A DNA stretch of 59,712 nucleotides from JAWLGJ01 sp041685145 (GCA_041685145.1 JAWLGJ010000018.1:1-59712), one strand, 5' to 3'; shown: positions 51,631 through 59,712, counted from the stretch's first letter. Made by a program: numbers and translations. The notes: generated from the sequence alone by a model not told the origin.

Positions 51631-51647
51631 CCTATTCCCCGAATAGG
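51631..51647. promoter_or_regulatory. Palindromic operator candidate upstream of the porin
   Basis: CCTATTC-CCC-GAATAGG, a perfect 7-bp inverted repeat with a 3-base centre. It lies between the response regulator stop and the porin start, 112 bases upstream of the porin ATG, a position usual for an activator site. It is a candidate site for the adjacent NarL-type regulator. I saw no second copy before qhpA or the aldehyde dehydrogenase gene. Confidence 0.55.
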
Positions 51648-51662
51648 TAAGTTTTAGGGCCC

Positions 51663-52301
51663 TCAGACATCCGGCTGACGTTCGTCCATCAGGTGATGGG
51701 CGACGACGACGGCCTCGGTCCGGCTGCCGACCTGCAGCTTGCGCAGGATCGCCGAGATGTGGGCCTTGACGGTTTCGTGGCTGACATTGAGGGCGCGGGC
51801 GATCTCCTTGTTCGACAGCCCCCGGCCCAGCAGTTGCAGAGTCGCCGCTTGGCGGCGCGTCAGGCTCGCCAGCCGGCCTTCGCCGTCCTCGTCGATGGCG
51901 GACCGCTCGCCCCGCGGCTCGTCGGGAAAGCAGGTTCCGCCGGCGATCACCGTCCGCACCGCCTCGGCGATGCGCTCTTCGGGCAGCGACTTGTGCAGGA
52001 AGCCGGCGGCCCCGAACAGGCGCGCCTGCTGCACCACCTCCGGGTCGCGCGACCCCGAGATGATCACCACCGGCACGCCGTCGAGGCGCGCCCGCAACGC
52101 CGCCATGCACGCGAAGCCCTGCACGCCGGGCAGGAACAGGTCGAGCAGCACAAGGTCGAACTCCTGGGCGCGGATGGCCTCCATGAGCCCGTCGACATCC
52201 TGCACCTCGCGACAGCGGGTGCCACGCACGGCGCGGGTCAGGACGGAGACCAGCGCCTTGCGAAACAGCGGGTGGTCATCCACAACCAGGATGTTGGGCA
52301 T
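51663..52301 (-). CDS. NarL/FixJ-type response regulator
   Basis: A 212-residue two-component regulator: receiver domain (1-120) with phosphoacceptor Asp54 in LVLLDLFLPG, acidic Asp8-Asp9 in VVDDHP and Lys in FLHKS, and a LuxR-type DNA-binding domain (about 145-205; LTRRQAATLQLLGRGLSNKEIARALNVS given in part). Similar regulators (ErbR/AgmR type) control alcohol and amine oxidation in pseudomonads. GGGGAGG precedes the ATG. It is divergent from the FIST kinase and upstream of the porin in the same direction. Confidence 0.88.
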   Translation of the reverse strand: MPNILVVDDHPLFRKALVSVLTRAVRGTRCREVQDVDGLMEAIRAQEFDLVLLDLFLPGVQGFACMAALRARLDGVPVVIISGSRDPEVVQQARLFGAAGFLHKSLPEERIAEAVRTVIAGGTCFPDEPRGERSAIDEDGEGRLASLTRRQAATLQLLGRGLSNKEIARALNVSHETVKAHISAILRKLQVGSRTEAVVVAHHLMDERQPDV

Positions 52302-52503
52302 GACTCATCGTTCCTCCCCGTATGGTCTATAGCTAATGTTATAGCCGCGGCGCCGCCGTCTCTCGTCTTGCCGACGATTCAGGTGTTGTGGCGACAACCT
52401 TGCCATTACACTACACAACATCGGTTTCTTGTCCAGGAGCGCATTTGCCGCTGTTTTTGCAGAATAATAATTCGCAGCTTCTGGGGGCGGGAGGATGAAC
52501 GAC
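52302..52503. promoter_or_regulatory. Divergent promoter region, regulator and FIST kinase
   Basis: About 200 bases, AT-richer than the flanks. An imperfect inverted repeat GGTCTATAGC-TAAT-GTTATAGCC spans 52324-52346; a second, GTTGT-GGCG-ACAAC, spans 52385-52398. TTTTTGCAGAATAATAATTC (52454-52473) may carry the kinase -10 region. These are candidate operator or promoter elements only. Confidence 0.4.
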
Positions 52504-55185
52504 ATGTCCAGTCTTGACGGCCGTCCGGCCGCCGGCGCGGGCGACGATGCGGGGGGCGCAAGCGCCCAGGGCGGGTTCAGGGCCTTCGCCACCACCGCGC
52601 CGGACCCCGCCGAGGCGGTGGCCGCCCTGTACGACGCCGTCGGCGGCCCCGACATCGGCTTCGGCGCCATCTTCTGTTCGCCGCGCTACGACCTCACGGC
52701 GGTCGGGGACGAGCTCGCCCGCCGTTTCGGCGATGCGCCGCTGGTCGGCTGCACCACCGCCGGCGAGATCACCCCCAACGGCTATGAGGCCGGCAGCATC
52801 CTCGGCATCACCGCCCCGGCCGGCGACTGCATCTCGGTGTCGGCGCGCCTGGACGACATCGCCCAGCTTGACAGCCGCACCGGCCAGGAGTGCGCCCAGT
52901 CGCTGCTGGCGGCGCTGGAGCGCCGCGGCGTCAAGCCCGACCCCGGCAACACCTTCTGCCTGTCGCTGGTCGACGGCATGTCGGCCAACGAGGAACGCCT
53001 GATCGCCAGCGCCAGCGCCGGGCTGGGCAATATTCCCATTTTCGGTGGCTCCGCCGGCGACGGCGGCCGCTATCGCCAGTCGCATGTCCTGCACGAGGGG
53101 CGCTTCCACGCCGATGCGGCGGTGGTGACGCTGGTCCACACCTCGCACCCCTTCAAGGTGTTCTCCAGTCAGCATTTCGTCGGGTCGGAGGAACCGCTGA
53201 TCGTCACCGACGCCGATCCGCAGCGGCGCCTGGTGCTGGAACTGAATGGCGAATCAGCCGCCAGCGAATACGCCCGCGTGCTGGGCGTCGATCTCGACGA
53301 ACTGAAGCGCGAGGGCCGCTACCTGCCGCCGCTGATGGTCAAGATCGGTGGCGCCTACTACGCCCGCAGCGTCAACCGCATCACCGCCGACGACTGCCTG
53401 CAATTCGCCTGCGCCATCGACGTCGGGGTGCCGCTGTCGCTGGGGCGCAACACCGGCCTGGTGGACAGCGTGCGGCGGCTGACCCGCGACATCCGCACCG
53501 AGATCGGCCGCCCGGCGGTGGTCATCGTCGCCGATTGCCTGGCCCGGCGGCTGGAGGCGGCGCGCGAGGGCGTGCAGGACAAGCTGTCGGAACTGTTCCG
53601 CAACAACCGCATTCTGGGCTTTTCGGCCTACGGCGAGCAGATCGGCGCCATGCACCTGAACCACACCCTGACCGGGGTCGCCATCGGCGCGGCCGTCCGC
53701 GCCCCCACCGGGACGCGGCCGGCGGTGCCCGGCGAGGACATCGTCGCCCGCTATGAGCGCGAGAACGCCAAGCTGCGCAAGACCGTCGCCGTCCTGCGCG
53801 AGCGGGTCGAGCGCGGCATCGACTTCCGCGCCGACACCTTTTCGGTCTTCCAACACGCCATCGTCCTGGAGGAGACGGTGCGCAAGCGCACCGCCGAGGT
53901 CGGCAGCGCCAACCGCCGCCTGTCGCGGGAATTGGCGGCGCGCAAGGAACTCGAGGCCGCCCTGCGCAGCGCCAAGCGCCTGGCCGAGGACGCCAACCGC
54001 AGCAAGAGCCAGTTCGTGGCCGCGCTGTGCCACGACATGCAGCAGCCCTTAAACGCCGGGCGCCTGCTGCTGGGGGCGCTGGGCGACGAGATCACCTCCC
54101 CCGCCGGCCGCGAGGTTCTGGCCGGCATCGAATCCGCCTTCCAGACCGCCGAGGAGATGCTGGACGCCTTCTTCGACATCACCAAGCTGGAGACCGGCGG
54201 CATGGCGGTGCGCAAGTCATCGTTCGCGCTGGCGCCGCTGCTCACCCAGCTTCGCGACGAATTCGCGCCCACCGCCAGGCGCCGCGGCCTGCGGTTGCGG
54301 GTGGTGCCCTGCCACGCCACCCTGCACACCGACCGCGGCCTGCTGCAACGGGTGCTGCGCAACCTGCTGCACAACGCCATCCGCTACACCCCCACGGGCG
54401 GCATCGTCCTGGGCTGCCGCCGCCGGGGCGACGCGGTGCGCATCGAGGTCTGGGACACCGGCGTCGGCATCGCCGAAAAGCACCTGACGAGCATCTTCGA
54501 ACCGTTCCGGCGCCTGAAGCCCGGCGGCGACAACGAGACCTCGGGATCGGGGCTGGGGCTGGCCATCGTCGACCGCATCTGCGAACTGACCGGGCTGGAG
54601 ATCGACGTGCGCTCGCGCGAGGGGCGCGGATCGGTGTTCGCCGTCACCTGCCCCGCCGGCGACCGCGCGCCGCCGCGCGCGCCCGACGCGGAGGACGACG
54701 CCCCGGCCGCCACCATCGCCGGGCGCCGCGTGCTGGTGATCGACGACGACGCCTGGGTTCTGGGGGCGATAAAGGCGCTGCTGGAGGAACGGGGCTGCCG
54801 CGTCGACACCGCGGCGGGCATCACCGAGGCGGCGGAGCGCCTCGACGCCGCCACCCCCGACCTGGTGGTCGCCGATTATCACCTGCGCGACGGCACCGGC
54901 GTCGAGGCCGTGTTCGACCTGCGCCAGCGCCTCGGCACCGACCTGGGGGCGGTGATCATCTCCTCGGACCGGCGCGACGCGGTCGCCGACGAGGCGGCGG
55001 CGGCGGACTGCGCCTTCGTCGCCAAGCCGGTGCGCCCCGACGCCCTGGAGGCAGCGATGACGCGGTGCCTCACACCGCCGCCGCCAGCGCCCCCGCCAGC
55101 GCCTCGGCCAGCGCCGCCGTCTGCGCCGGCGTCTGGTCGACGGAGCACGGCAGGCCGAGGGCCTCGCGCGCCAAGATCCCGGTGA
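52504..55185 (+). CDS. FIST-domain hybrid histidine kinase
   Basis: A 893-residue soluble sensor kinase. Residues about 30-400 form FIST_N and FIST_C sensory domains (FGGSAGDGGRYRQ, GFSAYGEQIG); FIST domains are proposed to bind small ligands such as amino acids. A coiled coil (415-500) leads to the HisKA phosphoacceptor His510 in ALCHDMQQPLNAG, an HATPase with NLLHNAIRYTP and GSGLGLAIV, and a C-terminal receiver with Asp791 (VVADYHLRDG). The ATG at 52504 is chosen since GGGAGG lies 9 bases before it; 52495 is adjacent to that site and less likely. No transmembrane segment. Its 3' end, a Pro-rich tail, overlaps the convergent aminotransferase gene by 116 bases. It is expected to sense the amine or aldehyde and act through the adjacent regulator. 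Confidence 0.9.
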   Translation: MSSLDGRPAAGAGDDAGGASAQGGFRAFATTAPDPAEAVAALYDAVGGPDIGFGAIFCSPRYDLTAVGDELARRFGDAPLVGCTTAGEITPNGYEAGSILGITAPAGDCISVSARLDDIAQLDSRTGQECAQSLLAALERRGVKPDPGNTFCLSLVDGMSANEERLIASASAGLGNIPIFGGSAGDGGRYRQSHVLHEGRFHADAAVVTLVHTSHPFKVFSSQHFVGSEEPLIVTDADPQRRLVLELNGESAASEYARVLGVDLDELKREGRYLPPLMVKIGGAYYARSVNRITADDCLQFACAIDVGVPLSLGRNTGLVDSVRRLTRDIRTEIGRPAVVIVADCLARRLEAAREGVQDKLSELFRNNRILGFSAYGEQIGAMHLNHTLTGVAIGAAVRAPTGTRPAVPGEDIVARYERENAKLRKTVAVLRERVERGIDFRADTFSVFQHAIVLEETVRKRTAEVGSANRRLSRELAARKELEAALRSAKRLAEDANRSKSQFVAALCHDMQQPLNAGRLLLGALGDEITSPAGREVLAGIESAFQTAEEMLDAFFDITKLETGGMAVRKSSFALAPLLTQLRDEFAPTARRRGLRLRVVPCHATLHTDRGLLQRVLRNLLHNAIRYTPTGGIVLGCRRRGDAVRIEVWDTGVGIAEKHLTSIFEPFRRLKPGGDNETSGSGLGLAIVDRICELTGLEIDVRSREGRGSVFAVTCPAGDRAPPRAPDAEDDAPAATIAGRRVLVIDDDAWVLGAIKALLEERGCRVDTAAGITEAAERLDAATPDLVVADYHLRDGTGVEAVFDLRQRLGTDLGAVIISSDRRDAVADEAAAADCAFVAKPVRPDALEAAMTRCLTPPPPAPPPAPRPAPPSAPASGRRSTAGRGPRAPRSR

Positions 55186-56167
55186 CCGGCAGCGCCGTGC
55201 GCGGGCAGTCGGCAAAGGCCGGCTCGGCGTGCAGCCCCTCCGCCCACCAGCGGCGGGTTTCGATGCCCCGCGCCGCCAGCGCCGCCGCCACCGTTTCCGC
55301 CGAGGCGCCACGCAGGCGCACCGTAAAGGTGCTGCTCACCCACGTCCGCCCATAGCCGGGCAGCATCGAGACCCCCGGCAGGCTTCCCACCGCATCGGCC
55401 AGTCCGGCGCCGACCGCGGCGAAGGCGGCGCGCGTCTCCGCCCAGGCGTCGAGGGCGGCGAGCGCCACGGCGGCGTGGTATTCGCTCATCTTGCCGTTGA
55501 CGCCGAGGGCAGTCACCCGCCGCGCCGCCGACAGCCCGAAATTGACCCGCGAGCCGATGTCGGCGAGCAGGGCGGGATTGTCACCCAGCACGAATCCGCC
55601 CTCGCCGGCGCCCACCGGCTTGGTGGCGTGCAGGCTGACCGCCGCCGGCAACGTGGAGGCGCGCACGGTATCGAAGGCGGCGGCGGCGTCGAAGACCACC
55701 GCGACGCCGGTGTCCCGCGCGAACGCCTCCCACGGCGCCGGGTCCAGCGGCGCCCCGAACGGGGCCACCGGCAGCACGGCCGCCACCGGCCCCGGCGCCC
55801 GCGCCAGCGCCGCGGCGGCCAGCGCCGGCGTCAGTGCCCAGCTTGCCTCCTCGACATCGACGAGATAGGGCACCAGCCCCGCCAGCCGCGCCGCCTGCCC
55901 GGTGGCGACGAAGGTCCAGGACGGCACCATGCACAACGCCCCGCGCGGCCTCGCGGCCGCCATCAGCATCGCGACCAGGCCGGCGGTGGCATTGGCCACG
56001 GGCTGGACGCCATCGGGGCCCACGCCGTAATGTGCGGCCAGCCGCTGCCGCAGCTCCGCGACCAGGGGACCGTGGTTGCTGTACCAGCGGCCGTCGTCGA
56101 TGCGCCGCAGATAGGGCAGCAGACGCCGGGCCGGTGGCAGCAGGGGACGATGAACAGGAAGCCGCAC
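55070..56167 (-). CDS. DegT/DnrJ/EryC1 family aminotransferase
   Basis: A 365-residue PLP enzyme of the sugar aminotransferase type. VANATAGLVAMLMA, MVPSWTFVATGQA, VVFDAAAAFDT (the PLP Asp) and the lysine of LHATKPVGAGEGG match the family. The start is a GTG at 56167 without a clear Shine-Dalgarno site. It is divergent from the ACP-SDR-ligase-LuxE run, which suggests a joint role in making an amino sugar with an unusual acyl group, as in flagellin-glycosylation or O-antigen loci. The C-terminal 116 bases overlap the kinase gene. Confidence 0.82.
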   Translation of the reverse strand: MRLPVHRPLLPPARRLLPYLRRIDDGRWYSNHGPLVAELRQRLAAHYGVGPDGVQPVANATAGLVAMLMAAARPRGALCMVPSWTFVATGQAARLAGLVPYLVDVEEASWALTPALAAAALARAPGPVAAVLPVAPFGAPLDPAPWEAFARDTGVAVVFDAAAAFDTVRASTLPAAVSLHATKPVGAGEGGFVLGDNPALLADIGSRVNFGLSAARRVTALGVNGKMSEYHAAVALAALDAWAETRAAFAAVGAGLADAVGSLPGVSMLPGYGRTWVSSTFTVRLRGASAETVAAALAARGIETRRWWAEGLHAEPAFADCPRTALPVTGILAREALGLPCSVDQTPAQTAALAEALAGALAAAV

Positions 56168-56266
56168 GGGAGGACCGCTGCTGGTGTGCGTTGTGTGCTA
56201 CGATGATCCTACCCAAGATCGCATCGAGGCGGAACGCCTTCGTCGCCGCAACGGGGGGAAGGGGTG

Positions 56267-56509
56267 ATGGTGCGCGAACGATTGGCGAGCGCGTTTCGCG
56301 CCGCGTTGGGCCTGGGGCCGGAGGTCGAGGTGACGTCCCTGGAGTATCGCGGCGTGCCGGAATGGAACTCGGTCGGCCACATGCAACTGGTGGCCGCGAT
56401 CGAAGACGAGTTCGACCTGCTGCTGGAGACGGAACAGATCATCGACATGAGCAGCTTCGCCAAGGCCCTGGAAATCCTGTCCAGTCATGGCATCGACGCG
56501 CAGGCTTGA
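56267..56509 (+). CDS. Acyl carrier protein
   Basis: An 80-residue phosphopantetheine-attachment protein. The attachment Ser is in EWNSVGHMQLVAAIED (usual DSL replaced by NSV). It is acidic in its second half as expected. GGGGGGAAGGGG lies upstream; a GTG at 56264 is an alternative start. It overlaps the next gene by 23 bases. The divergent 99-base gap to the aminotransferase gene holds no clear promoter. Confidence 0.88.
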   Translation: MVRERLASAFRAALGLGPEVEVTSLEYRGVPEWNSVGHMQLVAAIEDEFDLLLETEQIIDMSSFAKALEILSSHGIDAQA

Positions 56510-57248
56510 AGGGCGGGTCGCCGTCGTCACCGGCGGCGGGCGCGGCATCGGTCTGGCCACCGCCCGCCGCCTGGCCGGCGAGGGCGCGGCGGTGGTCATC
56601 AACGGCGCCGGCGATGCCGCGCGGCTTGAGGCGGCGGCGGCGGCGGTGGCCGCCGAAACCGGTGCGCGGTGCATCGCCATTCCCGCCGATGTCGCCGACG
56701 CCGCGCAGGTGGACGCGCTGTTCCGGCAGGCCTTCCGCGCTCTGGGCCGCCTCGACATCCTGGTCAACAACGCCGGCGTCCTGGGCGATGCGCTCATCGG
56801 CATGATCCCCGGCGACGCCATCCAGCGGGTGATGGCGGTCAACCTCCAGGGCGCGCTGCACTGTTTGCAGATGGCGGCGCGGCTGATGCGGCGCGGCGGA
56901 GGCGGCGGCGCCATCGTCAATGTCAGCTCGATCGTCGGTGTGCGCGGCAATCCGGGGCAGGCATTGTACGCCGCGACCAAGGCCGGTCTGGTTGGGCTAA
57001 CGCTCTCGGCGGCGAAGGAACTCGGTGCGGGTCGCATCCGGGTCAACGCCGTTGCTCCCGGTGTCATCGAAACCGATATGCTCAACCACCTCGCTCCCGA
57101 GGTGCGCGAGCGGCTGGTCGGCGCCACGGCGCTGGGCCGCCCCGGCACGCCGGACGAGGTCGCACGCGCGATCCTTTTCCTGGTGTCGGACGACGCCGCT
57201 TATGTCACCGGCCAGGTGCTGGGCGTGGACGGCGGCATGGCCATCTAG
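56487..57248 (+). CDS. FabG-like SDR oxidoreductase
   Basis: A 253-residue SDR with VVTGGGRGIG, NNAGVLGD, VNVSSIVG, YAATKAG and VNAVAPGVIETDM, matching 3-oxoacyl-ACP reductases. It probably reduces an acyl-ACP intermediate bound to the adjacent carrier protein. It starts inside the ACP gene and is followed after 12 bases by the AMP-ligase. Confidence 0.88.
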   Translation: MASTRRLEGRVAVVTGGGRGIGLATARRLAGEGAAVVINGAGDAARLEAAAAAVAAETGARCIAIPADVADAAQVDALFRQAFRALGRLDILVNNAGVLGDALIGMIPGDAIQRVMAVNLQGALHCLQMAARLMRRGGGGGAIVNVSSIVGVRGNPGQALYAATKAGLVGLTLSAAKELGAGRIRVNAVAPGVIETDMLNHLAPEVRERLVGATALGRPGTPDEVARAILFLVSDDAAYVTGQVLGVDGGMAI

Positions 57249-57260
57249 GGAGACCAGCCC

Positions 57261-58640
57261 ATGTTGCTTGCCGCCGCCGTTGATGACGCCCCCGCCCTGC
57301 TCCACGACGGCGGCGCCGTGTCCTTCGGCGGCCTGCGCGAGGCGGTGGCGACGGCGCGGCGCGCGCTGGCGGCGCCGGCGAAGGCGCTGGTGTGGCTGGC
57401 GGCGGACAACCGCCCCGAGGTCGCCATTCTGCATGTGGCGGCGCTGGCCGAGGGTCATGTCGTGGCGCTGCTGCCGGCGGAGATGGCGGCCGAGCGCCGA
57501 CGCGCCCTGCTGGAGGCCTACCGCCCCGAGATCGTCGTCGGCGGAACGGCGCCGGGCGACCAATGGCAGGCGGTCGGCGCGGCGGCCGGCCTGCCGCTGT
57601 GGCGGCGCCCGCCGCAGGGCGCGATCCATCCCGATCTGTGCCTGATGCTCGCCACCTCCGGCAGCACCGGCAATCCGCGCTTCGTGCGCCTGTCGCGCCG
57701 GGCGGTGACCGCCAACGCCCGCCAAATCGCCGAGGCCCTGGCCATCACCCCCGACGACCGCGCGCTGCTGCACCTGCCGCTGCATTACTCCTTCGGGCTG
57801 TCGGTGCTGCACAGCCATCTGCTGGCGGGGGCGCCGGTGGTGCTGGCCGGCGGCGGGCTGGTCCAGAACCGGCTGTGGGATTTGGCGCAACGGCATAAGG
57901 CGACCGTCCTGCCGGCGGTACCGGTGCAGTTCGACATGCTGCGCCGCCTCGATTTCGAACGGCTGGGGGTGCCGACGCTGGGCAGCTTCATCCAGGCCGG
58001 CGGCAAGCTGTCGCCGGCGCTGGTGCAATTCTTCGCCGCCTTCGCCACCGCGCGGGGCGGGCGTTTCCATGTCATGTACGGGCAGACCGAGGCGGCGCCG
58101 CGCATGGCGGTGATGCCGGCCGGCGAGGCCGCCCACCGCCCCGACCAGGCCGGGCGCGCCGTGCCCGGCGGCCGCTTCGAGGTCGTGGACGAGCGCGGAC
58201 GGGCGCTGCCCAGCGGCGAGCGCGGCGAGATCGTCTATCACGGCCCCAATGTGATGATGGGCTATGCCGAGCGCCGCGAGGATCTGGGGCGCGGCGATGA
58301 AATGGGCGAGCGCCTGGCCACCGGCGACACCGGCAGCCTCGACGCCGACGGCTACCTCACCGTCGCCGGACGGCGCGGCCACTTCGCCAAGGTCGACGGC
58401 CTGCGCCTGGACCTGGCCGACGTGGAGGCGGCGGCCGGCGGCGGCGCCGTCGCGGTGGCCGCGGAAGGGCGTCTGGTGCTGTTCACCACCGGGGACGACG
58501 CCGAGGCCACCTCGATACGCTCCCGGGTCGCCGCCGCCTGCGGCATCCATACCGGCCGCGTCGAGGTCCGCCGCTTGCCGGAACTGCCGACCCTGCCCGG
58601 CGGCAAACCCGACCGGCGCCGCCTGGAGGCCCTGGCGTGA
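57261..58640 (+). CDS. AMP-dependent acyl ligase
   Basis: A 459-residue ANL superfamily enzyme. ATSGSTGNPRFVRLS is the phosphate-binding loop, MYGQTEAAPRM the A5 motif, TGDTGSLDADGYLTV the A7/A8 motif and PGGKPDRRRLE the C-terminal lysine. It is a little short for the family (about 500-550). It likely activates an acid as acyl-AMP and loads the nearby ACP. GGGAGA precedes the ATG; the stop overlaps the next GTG. Confidence 0.88.
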   Translation: MLLAAAVDDAPALLHDGGAVSFGGLREAVATARRALAAPAKALVWLAADNRPEVAILHVAALAEGHVVALLPAEMAAERRRALLEAYRPEIVVGGTAPGDQWQAVGAAAGLPLWRRPPQGAIHPDLCLMLATSGSTGNPRFVRLSRRAVTANARQIAEALAITPDDRALLHLPLHYSFGLSVLHSHLLAGAPVVLAGGGLVQNRLWDLAQRHKATVLPAVPVQFDMLRRLDFERLGVPTLGSFIQAGGKLSPALVQFFAAFATARGGRFHVMYGQTEAAPRMAVMPAGEAAHRPDQAGRAVPGGRFEVVDERGRALPSGERGEIVYHGPNVMMGYAERREDLGRGDEMGERLATGDTGSLDADGYLTVAGRRGHFAKVDGLRLDLADVEAAAGGGAVAVAAEGRLVLFTTGDDAEATSIRSRVAAACGIHTGRVEVRRLPELPTLPGGKPDRRRLEALA

Positions 58641-59704
58641 GCGCCGCCGGAACGGCGCTTGCGGTCCTCGACGACCTGCTTGCCGATTCGGGGCGCGATT
58701 TGGGGCGGGGCGACGAAGAAGGCCACCTGCTGCCCGCCTTGAAGGCGCTGACCGAGCACCACCTCGCCGCCTGTCCCGCCTATGCACGCCTCGTCGGGCT
58801 GACGGCGCCCGGCTGGCGCGAGGCCGACGATCTGGCGGGGTTGCCCTGGCTGCCGGTGGGCCTGTTCAAGTCGCACCGGCTGGCCAGCGTGCCCGACGAC
58901 GCCATCACCGGCTGGGTGACCTCCAGCGGCACCACCGGCCAGACCGTCAGCCGCGTGCCGCTCGACGCCGAGGCGGCCCGCCGTCAGGCGCGCGCATTGG
59001 CGGCGACCCTGCGCCCGGTGCTGGGGCCGGAGCGCCTGCCGATGGTCGTCGTCGACGCCCGCGAGACCCTGGCCGCCGACGCCATCAGCGCCCGCGCCGC
59101 CGGCATCCTCGGGATGATGAAGCTGGGACGGAACCACCTGTTCTGCCTCGACGCCGCCATGCGGCTGGATGTGGCGGCGCTGGCGGATTTCCTGGACCGC
59201 CACGGCCGGCGCCCCTTCCTGGTCTTCGGCTTCACCTTCATGGTCTGGCGGCATTTCCGCGCCGCGCTGGAAGGCGCCGGCCTGGACCTGTCGAACGCCA
59301 TACTCGTCCATTCCGGCGGCTGGAAGCGGCTGGCCGAGGAGGCGGTGGACGACGCCGCCTTCCGCGAGGGCCTGCGCCGCTGCGGCGGCATTCGCCGCGT
59401 TTACGACTTCTACGGCATGGCCGAGCAGATCGGCACCGTCCACCTGCAAGGCGAGGACGGGCTGCTGCACCCGCCCGCCTTCGCCGCCGTCCTGGTGCGC
59501 GACCCGGTCGGCGGCGCCGTGGTGCCGCCGGGAACGCCGGGGCTGATCCAGGTCTTGAGCCTGCTGCCCCACAGCTACCCCGGACACAGCCTGCTCACCG
59601 GCGATGTCGGGGTCGTCGAGGGCAAGGGCTTTCGGGTGCTGGGCCGGGTGCCGCGCGCCGAGCCGCGGGGCTGTTCCGACGTCCATGCCGGGGCGGCGGC
59701 ATGA
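58637..59704 (+). CDS. LuxE-like acyl-protein synthetase
   Basis: A 355-residue protein of the LuxE family with VTSSGTTGQTVSRVP (ATP loop), LVFGFTFMVWRHF and HSGGWKRLAEEAVDD, all usual for this family. LuxE activates fatty acids and passes the acyl group to the reductase LuxC. No lux bioluminescence genes are near; such homologues occur in surface-glycan clusters. It starts at a GTG overlapping the previous stop (GTGA), and its own stop overlaps the next ATG. Confidence 0.85.
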   Translation: MSAAGTALAVLDDLLADSGRDLGRGDEEGHLLPALKALTEHHLAACPAYARLVGLTAPGWREADDLAGLPWLPVGLFKSHRLASVPDDAITGWVTSSGTTGQTVSRVPLDAEAARRQARALAATLRPVLGPERLPMVVVDARETLAADAISARAAGILGMMKLGRNHLFCLDAAMRLDVAALADFLDRHGRRPFLVFGFTFMVWRHFRAALEGAGLDLSNAILVHSGGWKRLAEEAVDDAAFREGLRRCGGIRRVYDFYGMAEQIGTVHLQGEDGLLHPPAFAAVLVRDPVGGAVVPPGTPGLIQVLSLLPHSYPGHSLLTGDVGVVEGKGFRVLGRVPRAEPRGCSDVHAGAAA

Positions 59705-59712
59705 TCGTCGCC
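59701..59712 (+). CDS. Start of a further gene, cut by the window end
   Basis: ATGATCGTCGCC (M-I-V-A) begins at the ATGA overlap with the LuxE-like gene. Nothing more can be read. A LuxC-type acyl reductase is a natural guess from the LuxE-LuxC pairing but is unsupported by sequence. Confidence 0.4.

Noticed and set aside
55186..55355. Long plus-strand open frames in the aminotransferase region
   Set aside because: They are high-GC shadows of the minus-strand gene, with Arg/Pro/Ala-rich nonsense composition.
58637..59704. A bioluminescence (lux) operon because of the LuxE-like gene
   Set aside because: No luxA/luxB homologue is present and the partners (ACP, FabG, aminotransferase) fit acyl/glycan modification better.
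1..59712. tRNA, rRNA, CRISPR arrays, insertion sequences or prophage genes
   Set aside because: No clover-leaf genes, regularly spaced repeats, transposases or integrases were seen on either strand.

Overview
The window is about 60 kb of very GC-rich bacterial DNA (around 70% by eye), gene-dense, with ATGA/GTGA stop-start overlaps almost everywhere. The 5-aminolevulinate synthase (Shemin-type) at the left edge, Mrp and quinohemoprotein amine dehydrogenase genes and the general gene style point to an alphaproteobacterium, probably of the Rhodospirillales; the genus cannot be fixed from the sequence alone. I see no tRNA, rRNA, CRISPR array, insertion sequence or phage gene.

Layout. 1-3.1 kb: hemA (5' truncated), a PadR-like protein, an SDR oxidoreductase and a SRAP/YedK DNA-protein crosslink protein. 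3.1-7.8 kb: a cytoplasm-facing molybdopterin oxidoreductase operon, best matched to sulfite dehydrogenase soeABC. 7.9-12.4 kb: an EF-G-like GTPase, a CaCA cation antiporter, a small unknown protein and a second SDR. 12.4-19.2 kb: an eight-gene Mrp-type antiporter operon in the order E-F-G-B-C followed by three NuoL/M-like subunits, with no full-length MrpA. 19.3-27.7 kb: a carbon-metabolism run (ThDP enzyme, enolase-superfamily enzyme, YdiJ-like FAD/Fe-S dehydrogenase, an Anabaena-sensory-rhodopsin-transducer (ASRT) homologue, GH15 hydrolase, SHOCT protein). 27.7-32.3 kb: M20 amidohydrolase, DUF938 methyltransferase, AlaX editing protein, a secreted unknown protein, a probable small RNA and a lytic transglycosylase. 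32.3-37.7 kb: glycogen/trehalose genes glgC, glgA, otsA, glk.

37.6-55.2 kb is the most notable region. A minus-strand run of porin, aldehyde dehydrogenase and quinohemoprotein amine dehydrogenase genes (qhpA, D, C, B, F, E) continues without a break into a divergent CcmF-like haem protein and a UbiV-like/UbiU-like pair of U32 Fe-S proteins. It is flanked by a NarL-type response regulator and a divergent FIST-domain hybrid histidine kinase. The usual flavin hydroxylase gene qhpG and the AraC regulator gene qhpR are not present. U32 proteins of the UbiU/UbiV type hydroxylate substrates without O2, and cofactor (CTQ) formation needs hydroxylation of a tryptophan in QhpC. The arrangement therefore suggests, as a hypothesis, an O2-independent replacement for QhpG. 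Primary amines would enter through the porin, be oxidised to aldehydes in the periplasm by QhpABC, and then to acids by the aldehyde dehydrogenase.

55.1-59.7 kb: a DegT aminotransferase and the start of an acyl-modification cluster (acyl carrier protein, FabG-like SDR, AMP-ligase, LuxE-like acyl-transferring enzyme, and the first codons of another gene), resembling the acyl/amino-sugar modules of surface-glycan or flagellin-glycosylation loci.
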